Of a stretch of 64,000 bases of DNA, positions 36,897 to 49,938 are shown one piece after another. Positions within the stretch are counted from its first letter, which is position 1, and every line of letters starts with the position of its first letter. The stretch is from Batillaria attramentaria (Eukaryota; Mollusca; Gastropoda; Batillariidae), in the NCBI GenBank assembly GCA_018292915.2, contig JACVVK020000145.1, forward strand, positions 913,501 to 977,500. The letters run 5' to 3'. The position numbers and the translations under genes are program-made. Under the pieces are notes generated by a model that was not told the DNA's origin, did no database searches, and saw only the letters and a list, made by a program, of their open reading frames with translations.

Positions 36897-37084
<188 letters not shown>

Positions 37085-37340
37085 ATATGCCATATATATG
37101 TCGTATTAGCGGCAAGTCACACAAAGACATAAGCACGTGCACAAAGCACCAGTCACCTGGCACGCCTGTAATGAGTATATTCGACTGTCGGTAATGGATG
37201 TTAGGGCCTGTTGCGGTAGGTACAGACAGACAGTGGTGTAATGTGATATGCTCAGGAATTAGGGGGAAGTCAGTATTCCCACGAGGTGTCCTGTAACCGA
37301 TCGTTTTGGACCCGTGTTTTTGAACTCGTGGAAAAAGCGC

Positions 37341-37341
37341 G

Positions 37342-37427
<86 letters not shown>
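37341..37427. repeat. (GC)n(AC)n microsatellite
   Basis: A short GC run followed by about 78 bases of AC. It lies about 300 bp upstream of the conserved block preceding receptor copy 1. Confidence 0.95.
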
Positions 37428-37429
<2 letters not shown>

Positions 37430-37724
37430 GAGTATAGGGACTTGGTTTTTTGTTTGTTTGTTTGTTGTTGTTGTGGGTTTTTTTGTGTTTTTGTTTTTTT
37501 TAGCCTAACACAAACTCATTGAACGAGAATAAACTTTTTTTTTATCAGAACAGTAGTATTGTGCCGTATGGTTCCATAAAGTCCTGTTTTCATTATCTGT
37601 CCGCGGCTTAGATCAGAATTGCTCCACAAAGTCAGTTCTTCTGGTTCTCTGTGCGTGCGTGCGTGTGTGTGTGTGAAAAATTACAAAACAAGTCCTTTTC
37701 TTATGCTGACTTCGTGTTCTCTGT

Positions 37725-37998
37725 AAAACCTGACAATAAGCTCTGGCGTCTCTCACGCAGCTCGTTGATAGTGATAACAATCAAGGGACACAATCAGTGT
37801 CGAAAACTAGGTACTTATTACCGTTCTTTTCCACCAACACCTAGCATTTTGTACCCAATTACCGTCTACATTACTGTCAAAATATCTTGTGTGACGTCCA
37901 TGAACCAGCATTTTGAATAGAAGCTCGTCAGCACAACAGCAGTTGAGGTCTGTTTCGTGTGGAAGAAAGATCTTTTTTCGCTCTGGAATATTTGCACA
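37725..37998 (+). promoter_or_regulatory. Conserved upstream block, receptor copy 1
   Basis: Aligns with 50,855-51,207 and 59,820-60,168. Shared pieces include TCTCACGCAGCTCG, GATAACAATCAAGGGACA, ATTACCGTTCTTTTCCACCA, GTGTGACGTCCATG, and GTGTGGAAGAAAGATCTTTT just before the ATG. No consensus TATA box is apparent. The block probably contains the core promoter and 5' UTR. Confidence 0.65.
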
Positions 37999-40900
37999 AT
38001 GTTGACCAGACCTCTTGCCGCGGCCGTGTTGTCTCTGGTCATACAATGCCTAGTGCAAAAGCAAGGGAGCTGTTGTAAGTAATGTTAATCTTAATGTAAC
38101 TACATAATATAACATTAATTTTGTGTTAAGCGCGCCACAGAAAGGAAGGTCTTTGATAAATCGGCACAGTGTATTGTGAACGACGATGCTGGAGTTCGAC
38201 AAGGTCATGGTCATTTGGTTTAAGTACCTAAGCGCTATGGGCTTGATGAGGTACTTAGTTCCTTTTACTAGACTATTTGACGATAGAAGCCAGTGACTGA
38301 CAAAACACGTCTTATCGGCAACGTAGCACCACGAGTGACGCACTGTTTCACAAATATTTCGTATTAGTTTGTGTCAAGTTTTTAGCCGATCCTTACATTT
38401 CGTGCACAAAGAATTTTCACTGACTTTCTATTTCATGTGTGCTTACATTATTTAATAAGTCATCGTAAAGTAACTTTAATTAGTTATCGTAACGTAAGTT
38501 GACAGTCTCATGATGTACGTAAGAATCGAGACAAACTTTCTTCATCCCCCAAAGGGGTGGGTGTTTGGGAGTTTAACGTCCTTTTTTCACCACATACGGG
38601 TGATGTCAAAGACAGGACAACGAGAAAAAGGCCAGCACAAATATTTGGCCCCAGCCGGGATTCGAACTCACGACCCGAGCATTGAGAGTCCAACGCTCTA
38701 CCATTTGGCTATCCTGGCTCCCCCCTCCAAAGGAAGTGGAAGCGTGCCGTTAAAAAAAAAAAGAAAAAAAGTCTCGATCCAGACGTTACGTCACATGAGC
38801 TCACAGCAGAGAAGCCGCGTCTGACCAGAAACACTTGTGAAACTCCACAGCGTTTTGCAAATATCTGCTGGGCGTCTGCTTACGTACGGTGATAGCGTGG
38901 ACTGTTGCTGTCCCAAACACAGTTTTTCGAAGAAACAGCGGGTGTGAGCAATCTGCAAATTTTAGTTGCCAGTAACCAACCAGTTCTTATCAGTGTAGCT
39001 GTTTACACTCTTACCCCTGCTAGAATTATTGCACTTAAAACTGATTGCGCCATTTCTTTTCATCCAGGACTTTATACGGTGACTAGTCAGTGATACTGAT
39101 ATATGTAGCCTATGAGAATGTTGCGCACTGATTCCTGAGAAAATGATGCATATACTAGTTTCAAGTGCGAAGAGTGTGAAGAATATCATAAAAATATGTG
39201 TTTATGTACTGACATTCAAAAGTGCACTCGAAAATAACCTGCATAGATTTTGCCATGCGATACGCGATCCAAGCAAAATACAATTTTATTCCCCAAAGTG
39301 GGAAAAAAAATCTGTGCACCGGCCCTGACTCAATTGTGCGACATTGACTGATTAGCTAATCTGAGTGATAAAGTGATAACCCAGTCTCCCCGCGCTCTGT
39401 TTCCTTACTATTTTTGGACGTAAAGCACTCATATTTAACTCGCTGTGATGGCCGGTGGTGTAAACCAAGAGTAACTGAGCACACGAGTAGTGTTGTTCTG
39501 GTCTGGTCTGCTTGTGTTCGCCTTGCGCGGACAACATACAGAGTTAGTAATTCGCCCTATAATAGCAGACTGTGCTAATATAATCCGGCCCTGCATATTC
39601 AGAGAGGTCTGAACCCAAGAGAGAATCGAGACTATACTATTATACGTAGGGGCATAGGTGTAGTTCGAGAGAGGTGACAGAGAAGAAAGCTGTACCCCAA
39701 GGCCGCTAGTTTGTTTTGGTGGATATCGCAATGTTTTGAGGTATATCGACGACCTTGCCCTTCACCGGTGCATCCATCGTCGTCGTCGTCATCAATATCA
39801 TCATCATCATCATCATCAGTCGAGCCGTAAGTTTATGTGCTTGCTATGTGCTCCCTCATTTGATACATAGTTTTTTAATTTGTCAGTTTTCGGATAACAG
39901 AGCTATTCCACAGCTCTCCACGAATCGCTGTTGGAGAACGAGGAGGACAGGAAAACAAAATTCGTTGTTGGCCAATTAGTTGCGAGTTTGACATAGAGTC
40001 ACCGAGGATACCTCGTCCGACGAGGTGTACATGCAGCATCTCATTGGACAAGGGTGATCCTCTCGATTTGACTTCGTCGTGTCAAACTCGTTGCTGCTAA
40101 ACAACTACATGTAGTACTATCTGATTTTTGTGCGTTTTGTCAACAGTGAATGTGAACTGCAACAATGGACGAACTGCCACAGTGAATGCTTACAGCACCT
40201 ACATTCACTGTTACACGTCGATGAACGACAACTCCGAGATCAAATGGCAGCTCGTGTCCACGTCAGGCGAGACGACAGATATAGGCACGTGTTATGACCG
40301 CTACACGTGCTCTTCACTACACAGTCCCTACATCACCCTGAACAGATATTCTTCAGACAGCACCCTCACGATATCGCGTATCGAGGAGCATACAGCTGGC
40401 ACTGTCATCTGTACGGAGATTTTCAGCAACGACACAGAGGTGTCGGCCAACTGCACTCTTAAAGTTGCTGGTGAGTTTGATTTTAACTCATAAACATCCA
40501 AGCAAAAATCACAATTTTACTTGAAATCTTCAGATCAGGAGGGGCCACTCCAAACCACTCTTATGCAATCTGCAGCGGTTTCAGGCCTAGCGGGAAATTT
40601 TAATATTTAGTGGCTTGAAGTGGCTCCTACTGGTGTGCAGTGGCGTCTCAAGTTCTTTTCACCCAGTCGTATCGCGTAGTGGGGAAGGGGTGGTCGGGCT
40701 CGGACTCTTAAACGCGCTGTTTCCACGTTCAAGATGCTTCCAAGAAGCATGAAAACAAACAGTACAGTATCCAAACAACAACAAAGCAAGCAAGCAAACA
40801 ACAGCAACAACAAGCACACCAAAAACAACAACATAAAAAAGAAAAGAAAGCCAACATAAGTGGTAGCAGGATGGGTCAAACTCATAGATCCGTCACAGTT

Positions 40901-41614
40901 CTCATCACATGGTAATTAAAACCCTAGAGTCGCTCATTTACACGCCGGGCAACAAAAATTGTTTTAAAACTCCCACTTGCACTAGACTTGGCCTAAGCAC
41001 TTAACCCGTCACGTAAAACTTTTTTTATGCTGTTCCATTTACATTTACTACATGTACTATCCCGTCTTATGCAGTCAGTCTCATTTTCTCTGAGTGTATC
41101 GTCTTCTTATCATGTGTGACCTTTCAGCTATCAGCCAGAGCTACTGCAGCATTGGCAAAGTGGAAGTTACCGAAGGTAGCAGCACCAGCCTCAGATGTGA
41201 GGTAGCTTTCTCTAACAGCACCATCAACTGGATCTACGAACCTCTCGTAGGGAACAGCTCCACCCTTGGCTACTGCACGTACAGTTACTACGGCAAATGC
41301 AACACTACCAACACAGACCTCTCCTTCACCCTGTCCAGATACAGCACATCATCGACCATCAACTTAAGGGACGTAACACGTGGCGTTGCCGGAAATGTTA
41401 CCTGTACGGACGGACGCGAAAACGCCAGCTGCCAACTCGAGGTTATTGGTAAGTGGCACATTGGTACTTGGTGACGAAACCTTTCCAAGTGCGTCATTTT
41501 GAATGACCTGTCGTAAAGGTCATTTTTTTAACTACTTTTATTATCCCTTTCGGGAAATTCGGACTACTTCCCCCGGGGAAGCGCGTCGCCGCGGTGCAGC
41601 GCCACCCAATACCT

Positions 41615-41697
<83 letters not shown>

Positions 41698-43334
41698 TAA
41701 AAACAATTTTGCTGGGGGATGAAAGCCGGATAACCCGGAGAGAAACCCGGAGAGAAACCCCCGATAAGCAGCCCGGTAGCTAGCATAAAGCGGTATCACA
41801 TATCACAAGTTCGACCTGGGCTCGAACCCACGCTTCATCACCATGACATTGGTAACAGCCGTTCAATAGCGCAGCGGCTAAATCCGACGCGCTACCCATT
41901 AGACCACCGCTCACCCCATCGTCCAGGCTTACGATGGAAGTCCCAGCTGTTTCTATTTTTTGTCGTCCATTTACTAAGCACCTGTAAGTATCGACTTGGC
42001 ACATATATACATGTAGTTGGTACAAAGGGCTTTTGTGGTGCGGTTTTGGATGATCGTGACCTCAGGTAAAACGCACAGGGATTGGGCAAAGCTCTTTTCC
42101 TTAGCAATCATTGTTTTGTCAGGACATTAAAATTGTGCCTCTTGCACATTCATGGCTGGCTACTAATAGCACTATACCTTCGAGTCTCTTCTAGTGAAGG
42201 CCACCAAAATCACTTGAGTCATAAAGGCTGTTGTTGTTTTGTAGTTTTTCCCCTTGATGTAATCGCAAAATGTAGTATTTCTGAATCATGAAACGTTTTG
42301 AAGATGGTGACCCCATCTCTCACACTGCAGAAAACTGTGTTGTATTTTGCTTCTATTATACATTGGCTCCAGTGAAGTTATGTGTTGCTTTCGGTGGGAG
42401 TTTCAGTATGAGCATAGTCCGTTCTTCGCATAATATCTATAATAAATTTTTAAAAAAAACTCTGTCTTAGCATGTTTGTTCATTCTCAACAGACGTTGAA
42501 TGTTGTAGAATTTTATGATACGGGGCATTAAAGAACGAGATGTTCATTTGAAAGTTTCCTCAGATCACATTCATGAGCCACTACCACCAGCCTTTTTTTT
42601 TTTTTTTTTTTTGCTGCCCCAACTCTTTTTCCAGCTCCAGTGGTGTTACTCGCAGGTCCTGGGAGGAATCCACGGAGGGCTTGAAAGCTTGGGCAATTTT
42701 TATTATGCATGATGATGGAGATGAGGATGATGTTAAAATGATGCTTGGGAGGTCCGTGTGGTTTGGGACTGCGGGACAGGGCCGCATTCCACGCTTCCTG
42801 TCATAAACATTTCTGGCGTTAACTAGGCCCGGGATCTACGGCACGTGCGGTGCCGGCCGTGTAATCATCCACATCATAAGACGTGTCATACGAAGGTAAG
42901 CACCCCCAAAGTCGCACCCGTGAAGTGCGTGAATCTCGGCTGTGTGGCAACAGCCTCCCCATTGGGCCCATAGCACACCCGCTCTGCGTAGCAGCCGACC
43001 TAGGCAGCAAAAATCCCGCTTGCCTCGGCTGGGACTCGAACCCTGGTCTGCCGGCCCATGGTCCGAAGTGCTAACCACTACACTGTGGGGCCGGTACCAC
43101 CAGCTTTTGTTGTTTTATAAATTTCAGCCAGTAAACCATTCTGTGAATGATTTACACCCGTTGGAGCTTTGTTTTCCAGGAAGAGGAGAGATTGACAGCT
43201 GCAAGGTAGAGTTACATAAGGAGAACTGGACACTCGTGGGATCGTGTTTTGTGAAGAAGCTGTTCTCCTCACAGGGGCTGTATGAATACCAAGTGAGCCA
43301 CGAGATGGAGGTAAAGCTAGAAAGTGTGTGTGTG

Positions 43335-43419
<85 letters not shown>

Positions 43420-45008
43420 CTGTCGTGATCACTGAGCACACAGAAGCCAGAACGCCAGCCGAAAAGCATGGCGTCTGCCACAGCCGTCCGTGCAGTTTTC
43501 TTCGTACGTCCAACAGCTGCATTCAGAACTATGCGATAGACTATTTACAGCGCACAGGCGCGGTAACAAATCGCGACTGCCTCAAAAACAAAAGCCCCTT
43601 GGACTGAAAGCCGGCAATATAATCTGTCTCGGCAAAAAAAAAACCAAAAAAAAAACCAAAAAACCTTTCAGTTCTTGGTCTCTGTGTAGCTCGTGAACCA
43701 AGCCAGTACAATAGTACTCTTGGAGTATGCCCTTCAACTATGGCCATATCACCGTGATCAGCTTCTTTGGTGAGGCCTAGTAATCTTTGCAGTGGCGCGT
43801 CTAATGTTTTTCAGAACTCTGATGACATGCATTTTTACTACTACCACCGGTACCACAACTTGTTTGAGGGACGGCGCAGATTCCAACCCGAACCGTACAC
43901 TGACCTACAGACCAACAGAATATATTACAAGGGGACTTTTACCTACTCATGGAGGATGCCGACAAAGGAAGCGAACTACACCTACACCTTTTCCGCCTAT
44001 CCGGGCGGGAACCAAAGGACAGCCTATAATGATGAAATCATGATAGGTGATACACAGTTTTTTCCTTTTTTCTTTCAGTCAGTTTTAATTATGGGGTTTA
44101 TATGGGGTTGTACAGTGAGACAAGCACAAAGCAACAACACACACTTGCATAAAGTTACACACTACTACATGGCCAAAGCAGGATCGACCGCCCCCACCCC
44201 ACCCCTACCCTCCCAAAACAACAACAACAACAACAACGAAAACCACACACACTAAAACCCCCAAACAACAAAACAAACCCCCCCCCCAAAAAAAAACCCC
44301 CAACAAAAACAAAAACACAACATAAAACAAACTAAACAACAACACCAAAACAATAACAAAGAAAAAAAACAAACAGAAAGCCCCAAACAAACTGAACAAA
44401 AACAAAACAAAACCCAAAACAAAACAAGAATGTCACAAAAAACACAAAAACCAAACCAAAACAAAAATCAACAACAAAAAACAAAACAAGCAACAACATT
44501 CAAAAACCCATAACAAAGAGACAAAGGACTATATTAATCAGCAAAAAAAGGAACTGTAAAAAACATACATACACAGATACAATTATTTAGATACTACAGA
44601 CACTTATTTTACTTCCTTTTGCCTTCTGCAAGTCGTTGTTTTGTTTGGATGGTGACAGATATGATCAAGATATGGAGATACAGTGTACAATGATGGTTCT
44701 GACCACGATTTCAGATTCCAGATTACTTTTTTTATTTTTCTCCCAAGTACTTAATTTGTTTGGAAAACATTATGACATTTTGTGGATACGGTCAAAGTTT
44801 TTGATGAATGATGAATATTGGGAAGCCGAAAGAAGGTTAGGGGTGGGGGGAATCAGAATTTTAGAAAGTCGGGGCCGCGGAAACTATGGAGGAAAGAACT
44901 CTGAGAAACAGAAGTACAGTGTACCATCTTTTGTGAAACGACCTGAACTCGGAGGAGAAAAGCAAGTCATGCTTGAGGATCATCTTCACGACGTCTGCGC
45001 AGCCCCTG

Positions 45009-45080
<72 letters not shown>

Positions 45081-45956
45081 AAAAAAAAACTCTTCTGGTA
45101 TACATTTTCCAGCAAAGCCATCTCCGCCAACACACAACTGTAGCGAGCTGAAGTACTTGCCCGAGGTGGGGCGAACTCCATGTGTGTGCAGCACGACAAA
45201 CCTTGGCACTCCGCAGGGGAGGCTACTCTGGTATTCAGGGGACACTATCCTCGCTGCAGGCGATTACAACGTGACGTCACTGGAGTTTCCGGAGAACAAG
45301 GTGCGTCGCTGGAACGATGGAAGAAGCAGCGGGTGTCGGCTGGACTGGGCTGCCGGTTACAATGTGTCCTTGACCAACCACGTCGCCTGTGAGCGCACTT
45401 TCGCATTGTTAGACAATCAACTGAAAATGTCAGCTATTAGAACCTCATTTAATAAGGGCAAACTGTGCAATGAAGTGCCGTTAGAACGTTCCTACCGTAT
45501 TCCAGAGTACAAACTCGTTTTTTTTTTGTTTTTTTTTAATAAGCCTTCTGTCAAATGTGCGCACTGGTACTGGCTGTTTTGCGCATGCATATCTTTGCGT
45601 ACCACTGAATGGCGTGTCTCTCGTTTCGTATCAAATGAAGCCGCAGGCCAAAAACTCAAGACGCTGTGACTTTGTGATTTCAGACGGGCCGGACAACGTC
45701 AGTCTTGAATACCGCGAGTTGTTTGACGCCAACGGTACACGTCATATCGTGGCCATTTGTGACGTCACTGGAGTGAACCCTGTGACCCCTGACATGATCG
45801 TCTGGGGCGGTCCGCTGTGTAATGGTACGGGCGTCACCTGCATGGTTACAGTGCACGCGCCGGAGGATGATGGGAAGATTATCGCTTGCATGGCGACAAA
45901 CGCAGCTAACAATGGACAGAGCAAACTTGCCAGGGTTAAGATATCGCTGACGCGTG

Positions 45957-46021
<65 letters not shown>

Positions 46022-48903
46022 AGAGAATGATTTGTTTCATCGATTGATTCGTTTGTTTTCCCGTGGAGGAATGGTTTTGACAGTGACGTCTCTTTGTGTG
46101 CACACTTCTTTTCTTCTCTTTTGATCAGGTTTTTGACATTTTTAGGCGAAGTCCCTTTGTACACACTGCACCACTTCTTGATTGACAAAAAATGTTTGTA
46201 AACATGAAAACTTAACATTCAAATGCAAAAACAATAAAAGCAAAACAAACGATAAACCAAAGGAAAAGAAACCAACAGACACAGAACAAACCAACCAACA
46301 AACAAAAAGCACACAGAAAAACCCCAACAAAACACGAAAAAAAGAAACACGGGAACCCAAAAGAAATGATAGGAAAAGGGACCGAACTCATAGATCCATT
46401 ACATTTCTCATCACATGGTCGCTTCCGATGTAAGCAAAACCAAACCAAATTAAACGAGACACGAATTTTTTTTTTTTTTTTTAAGGCAGAAATAAATGAG
46501 ACCGGGTCATACCCGGCCCCCATTTACTGATATTTTTGTTGCAATGTTTGCTCTGCTGTACTCCCCTTTTGTTCTTAGTCTCCACTGTCCCTCTCGCCAC
46601 CCGTTCTTACGCGTCCCCGACCACCCCTGTACATCAGCCTTTGTTCCCTGGCCAGCCCTGTGTACTGTCCACTAGCCACACGCACGCAGTGTTTCGTATC
46701 CGCGATGGCGCGCGTGTCAGTTAGTTGTGTTTGTTTGTGTCTGTTTAGTGTCAATTATCTCCTCAGTCACTTAACCTAAAGTTATCATGTAAACAGTAGT
46801 AGTTTCAGGAGAGTTTGTACTTTCTAATCTAAGTTTGTAGTTTAGCGGGTGTATTTTGCGATTTTCACCACTTTTCAAACGCGTGGTCCCTGTCTTTACG
46901 CTCCTTAATCGGCGATAGAAAATTGTCTGTGTTTTGATGAGATCTTAAACTATTATAGTCTTAAAGTACTTTTCACGCTCTTTTAGATGCACTTTGTTGG
47001 AAGTTTCTAGCTATTATATAACGCCCGCTGTGACTCGTTTTCCATGTGTTAAGAAACATAAATTTCGCTGCGGCTGGTCCACCTGCTCTGCTTTCTGCTC
47101 CACTTGGGGCAATGCTTTCTTTGTGGCCCGCGCTAGGCGCATAAGTAGCCGCGAGCTACGCCTCACTGGACAGTCGCCAGCCAGCCCTGCCGCGAGTCAC
47201 TGCACGTGTCCACGAATTGTCGCTCTCCGCTCTGCCATTTGTACTGTTTTCCCGTAATAAAACTCATGTCATAGTGACCTCTGTGTTTGGTCTCCCTGCC
47301 TGCATGAACCGGACCCCTGACACCCGGTTATATAAACATGCAAACAAAAATGATAGTGGCAGTGATCGAACCCGAGCTGTCGCACTTCTTATACCATGGT
47401 AACTTCCCTTGTCCCAGAACCTCAAACCACCACAACCCAGACACCATCCACCACTGCAGCACCCCGGAAAACCACGACACCGAGTAGGCCTGCTACCACA
47501 CCCAAGCCAACCTCTACTGCTGCTCCGCCCAAGCCGCCCTCCACCACTCCAACGCCACAACGCACCCGAAGTACCACTACAGCCTCCCCGAAAACGCCAA
47601 GTACCGCTGCGCCACCGCGCAACTCGAGCTCTGGCCCGTCTTCCAGTGCTGCCGCACCTCAACGTTCCTCCACAAAAAAACAACCAGCATCAACCACCGC
47701 GGCTCCTCAGCCTCCAACCAAACGCGTGAAGACTACTCAACGTCCCGACACTTCCGCACCCCAGAGGACTTCCAGGCCGATCACCTACCACACCACCCCC
47801 AGGCTTCACCAGGGTTCGGGCACCACGTCACCGCACCACGAGCACGTGAGCCCGGGTGTGACGGCCGCGAGAGAGGGAGGGAGCAGCCAAGGGGCGGGGA
47901 GGAGGCGGACTGCGGTGGGGGTGGGGGTAGGAGTGAGTGTCTTCTTGGTGCTGCTGGCTGGTATTGCCGTGTACATGGTCTGGAGACGACGAAAGGCAGG
48001 TCGGTATCAGTGTTAATATTTTCTTGTTCAATTTGTAGGTGGGTGGGTGCTGGTTTGGACGTGTGGTGGGAAGCACGGTGCGTGGAAAGGGGGAGGGGGG
48101 AGAGTGTCGACTTGTGTTACATCAGCCGGCCTCAATACTATGCATTTTTGTTGTTGTTGTTGTAATAGTAGGGCAATTGAATCTGACTCCGTATGGGGAA
48201 CCGGGGTGGCCGAATGATAGAGCGTTGAACTTTTAATGCTCGGGTCGTGAGTTCGTATACCGGCTGGGGCCAAATATTTGTGCTGGCTTTTCATCGTTGC
48301 CCCGTCTTTGATATCACTCGTATGTGGTGGAAAAGGACGTTAAACCCCCAAACACCCACCCACGCACCCTAACGCCGTATTACAGGCGGTGAGTACTGCG
48401 TCTGCATGGTCATATCGGAGTTACTCTCTCCGGCTTATCTCTCAAGTTCGTTTATGGTTTTCTCAATCAAATTTTCTTGTTTTCTGCGCATTGCATAGCT
48501 AATGATGTCAAAAAATATGCAAAAGCGTTAAATTCGTATGTACTGTATTTTCAGAACGTGAGCCCTTCCTGTTTGAACGTTCTCTGGAGATGGCACCAGC
48601 CGACCTGTCCGAACCTACCCCCGGTATGAGGATTTTTATAGGCTAATAGACATTTTCCTCCGCTCCCCCCCCCCCCTCTTTTGTTTTAAAACCACCACTG
48701 AATTATGTGCTAGAATATTAAATTACAATAAACAGAAATAAAGAACATAAGGATCACTAGTTCAATAAACATGGTCTATTGTCTGCAGCTTTTGAATTTT
48801 GTTTGAGAGAATCTATAATAACGTAATGCCACTGCGGTTGCTGAAATGTGCATTGCAGACACGTAGTTATTTAATCTGACGTATTTTTTCATGCTGTGCT
48901 AGT

Positions 48904-48987
<84 letters not shown>

Positions 48988-49290
48988 TCACGGTCACACG
49001 TTCTTACTGCCCATGTCCTGATCGTACACGAACGTACTATTATAATGATGACGGGGAAAACAACAACAACAAAATACAACAGCAACAACAACACTGTTGA
49101 TGTTGTATAGGAGAGAACTGTGTTTGTATGATAACGTACAAAGACACGAAGATATATACACACCCCAACAGAGAAAGAAACTTATATAATATACAGATTT
49201 TCAATACTCGATGTATTACTCCGTTCTTTTACAGGCGGTCAGCGCGGCATTCTTCCAAAGTTTCCAAAGCCGAAGACGTATGATGCCTAG
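37999..49290 (+). CDS. Ig-domain transmembrane receptor, tandem copy 1 (10 exons)
   Basis: Exons: 37999-38074, 40147-40470, 41128-41448, 43180-43310, 43815-44046, 45113-45388, 45684-45953, 47418-47999, 48555-48623 and 49235-49290. The introns are GT-AG, the phases agree, and the product has 778 residues. Exon 1 encodes a signal peptide (residues 1-25). Exons 2 and 3 each encode a V-like Ig domain with six cysteines and a core Trp: C30, C47, W59, C74, C80, C114, C128 and C140, C157, W168, C183, C191, C226, C235. Exons 4-5, 6 and 7 encode three further Ig-like regions (about 241-361, 361-453 and 453-543). Exon 8 encodes a Pro/Thr/Ser-rich stalk, then a transmembrane helix (about 709-731) and WRRRK. 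Exons 9-10 encode a tail ending KPKTYDA. Nearly all exons are phase 1-1. Many N-x-S/T sites suggest heavy glycosylation. No ITIM or ITAM is seen. Surface recognition or adhesion is inferred from architecture; the family is not one I recognise. Confidence 0.85.
38553..38722 (-). repeat. SINE family A
   Basis: Reverse full-length copy with GGTGGGTGTTTGGGAGTTTA, GGCCAGCACAAATATTTGGC and CTCACGACCCGAGCATTGAG. Similar CCAAAGG sequence on both sides suggests a diverged target-site duplication. Intron 1 of receptor copy 1. Confidence 0.85.
40866..40912. repeat. Short repeat motif (ACTCATAGATCCGTCAC)
   Basis: About 45 bp shared with 46,380-46,424 and 56,262-56,301, each time after an A/CAA-rich run and ending in CTCATCAC. 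It may be the head of a SINE-like element in reverse orientation. Intron 2 of receptor copy 1. Confidence 0.4.
41526..41918 (-). repeat. tRNA-derived SINE family E interrupted by (AT)n
   Basis: The reverse-strand head reads GGTGGTCTAATGGGTAGCGC (A box) with B box GGTTCGAGCCC. The body contains CGGATAACCCGGAGAGAAAC and the tail side GAAGCGCGTCGCCGCGGTGC. A (TA)n tract of about 70 bases sits inside it at 41,617-41,690. Intron 3 of receptor copy 1. Confidence 0.75.
42592..43094 (-). repeat. SINE family D with 10-bp TSD
   Basis: Reverse full-length copy beginning with a T tract and ending in the tRNA-like head. It is flanked by TACCACCAGC at 42,582-42,591 and 43,095-43,104. Intron 3 of receptor copy 1, about 80 bp before exon 4. 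Confidence 0.88.
43325..43420. repeat. (TG)n microsatellite
   Basis: Lies about 15 bases after the donor of exon 4 of receptor copy 1. A TG tract occupies the same place in copy 2 (53,090-53,145), so it predates the duplication. Confidence 0.95.
44196..44520. repeat. A/C-rich low-complexity stretch
   Basis: Made of CAACAA, AAAACCCC and related units in intron 5 of receptor copy 1. Its antisense ORFs are low-complexity. Confidence 0.85.
45012..45078. repeat. (TG)n microsatellite before exon 6
   Basis: Ends 34 bases before exon 6 of receptor copy 1, inside the region where the polypyrimidine tract and branch point are expected. Confidence 0.95.
45959..46026. repeat. (CA)n(GA)n microsatellite after exon 7
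   Basis: Begins 5-6 bases after the donor of exon 7 in receptor copy 1. It is absent at the same place in copy 2. Confidence 0.95.
46715..47322 (+). mobile_element. Probable solo LTR
   Basis: A 608-bp segment starts TGTCAG and ends CTGACA, matching inverted ends. It contains a polyadenylation-type AATAAA near 47,256 and a typical LTR-like 3' part. It lies in a stretch of about 1 kb of intron 7 that receptor copy 2 lacks. The flanking 5-mers do not match, so the boundaries or the solo LTR call may be off. No internal retroelement coding sequence is present. Confidence 0.5.
48195..48367 (+). repeat. SINE family A
   Basis: Forward copy with GGGTGGCCGAATGATAGAGC, CAAATATTTGTGCTGGC and the GGACGTTAAACCCCCAAACA tail. 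Intron 8 of receptor copy 1. No copy is found in intron 8 of copy 2. Confidence 0.85.
48903..48983. repeat. (CA)n microsatellite
   Basis: About 80 bases of CA in intron 9 of receptor copy 1. Confidence 0.97.
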
Positions 49291-49873
49291 AGCCTAATAC
49301 ACAATGAGTCCGAAGAAGAGGGCGCTGTGATATCCTGGGTATAGCTGGATGGCCACAGTACTTCGTTATGTAAAAGGCTTTCAGAAAGATACTTGCTCTC
49401 ATTGAGTGATACATAGTAAGTGTGGGACACAGATCTTCCTACAAGTCGGATTACATCCGGATCTGTTTGCTGGACTGACGTCTCCACATTCAAAGCGGCC
49501 ACCAGGCCTTATCAGTTATGATCCAGTCAATGGTTGAACCATAGGAGATTCTGTCACGTGTTGATTTCGTTTGGCATTTATATCACTGACAAGGACGGTT
49601 CAGGGGGAAATAACTCTGTATATTGTCTGATTTAACTGCCTCTACACAGGATTCGCACAGCTGTAAGCGGAATTCAAACGGAGTTGTTGTCGTTTTTCTA
49701 ATGGGATTACCCTGTGCTATTTTCACTTTTGGCCAAGCTGCATGCAGGCCTGTGACGTCATGCGTCACAAATTAGGAAGATGCAGAACGTGATTGATCAA
49801 GTGCACGAGGCGTGAACTAAAGGGCCAGAACTCGTTCAGGACAGGTCTTTAAACGCGCGCGCGCACACGCACG

Positions 49874-49938
<65 letters not shown>

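Noticed and set aside
45680..46218. Antisense ORFs of 111-158 codons opposite receptor exon 7 (also 55,388-55,864)
   Set aside because: They are shadows of a conserved coding exon: the sense frame has Ig-like features and correct splice sites, while the antisense frames run into simple repeats.
47409..47729. Alternative frames in the P/T-rich exon 8 (also 56,310-56,633 and the antisense frames)
   Set aside because: Low-complexity CC/AC-rich DNA keeps several frames open. Only the frame joined in phase to exons 7 and 9 encodes the TM helix.
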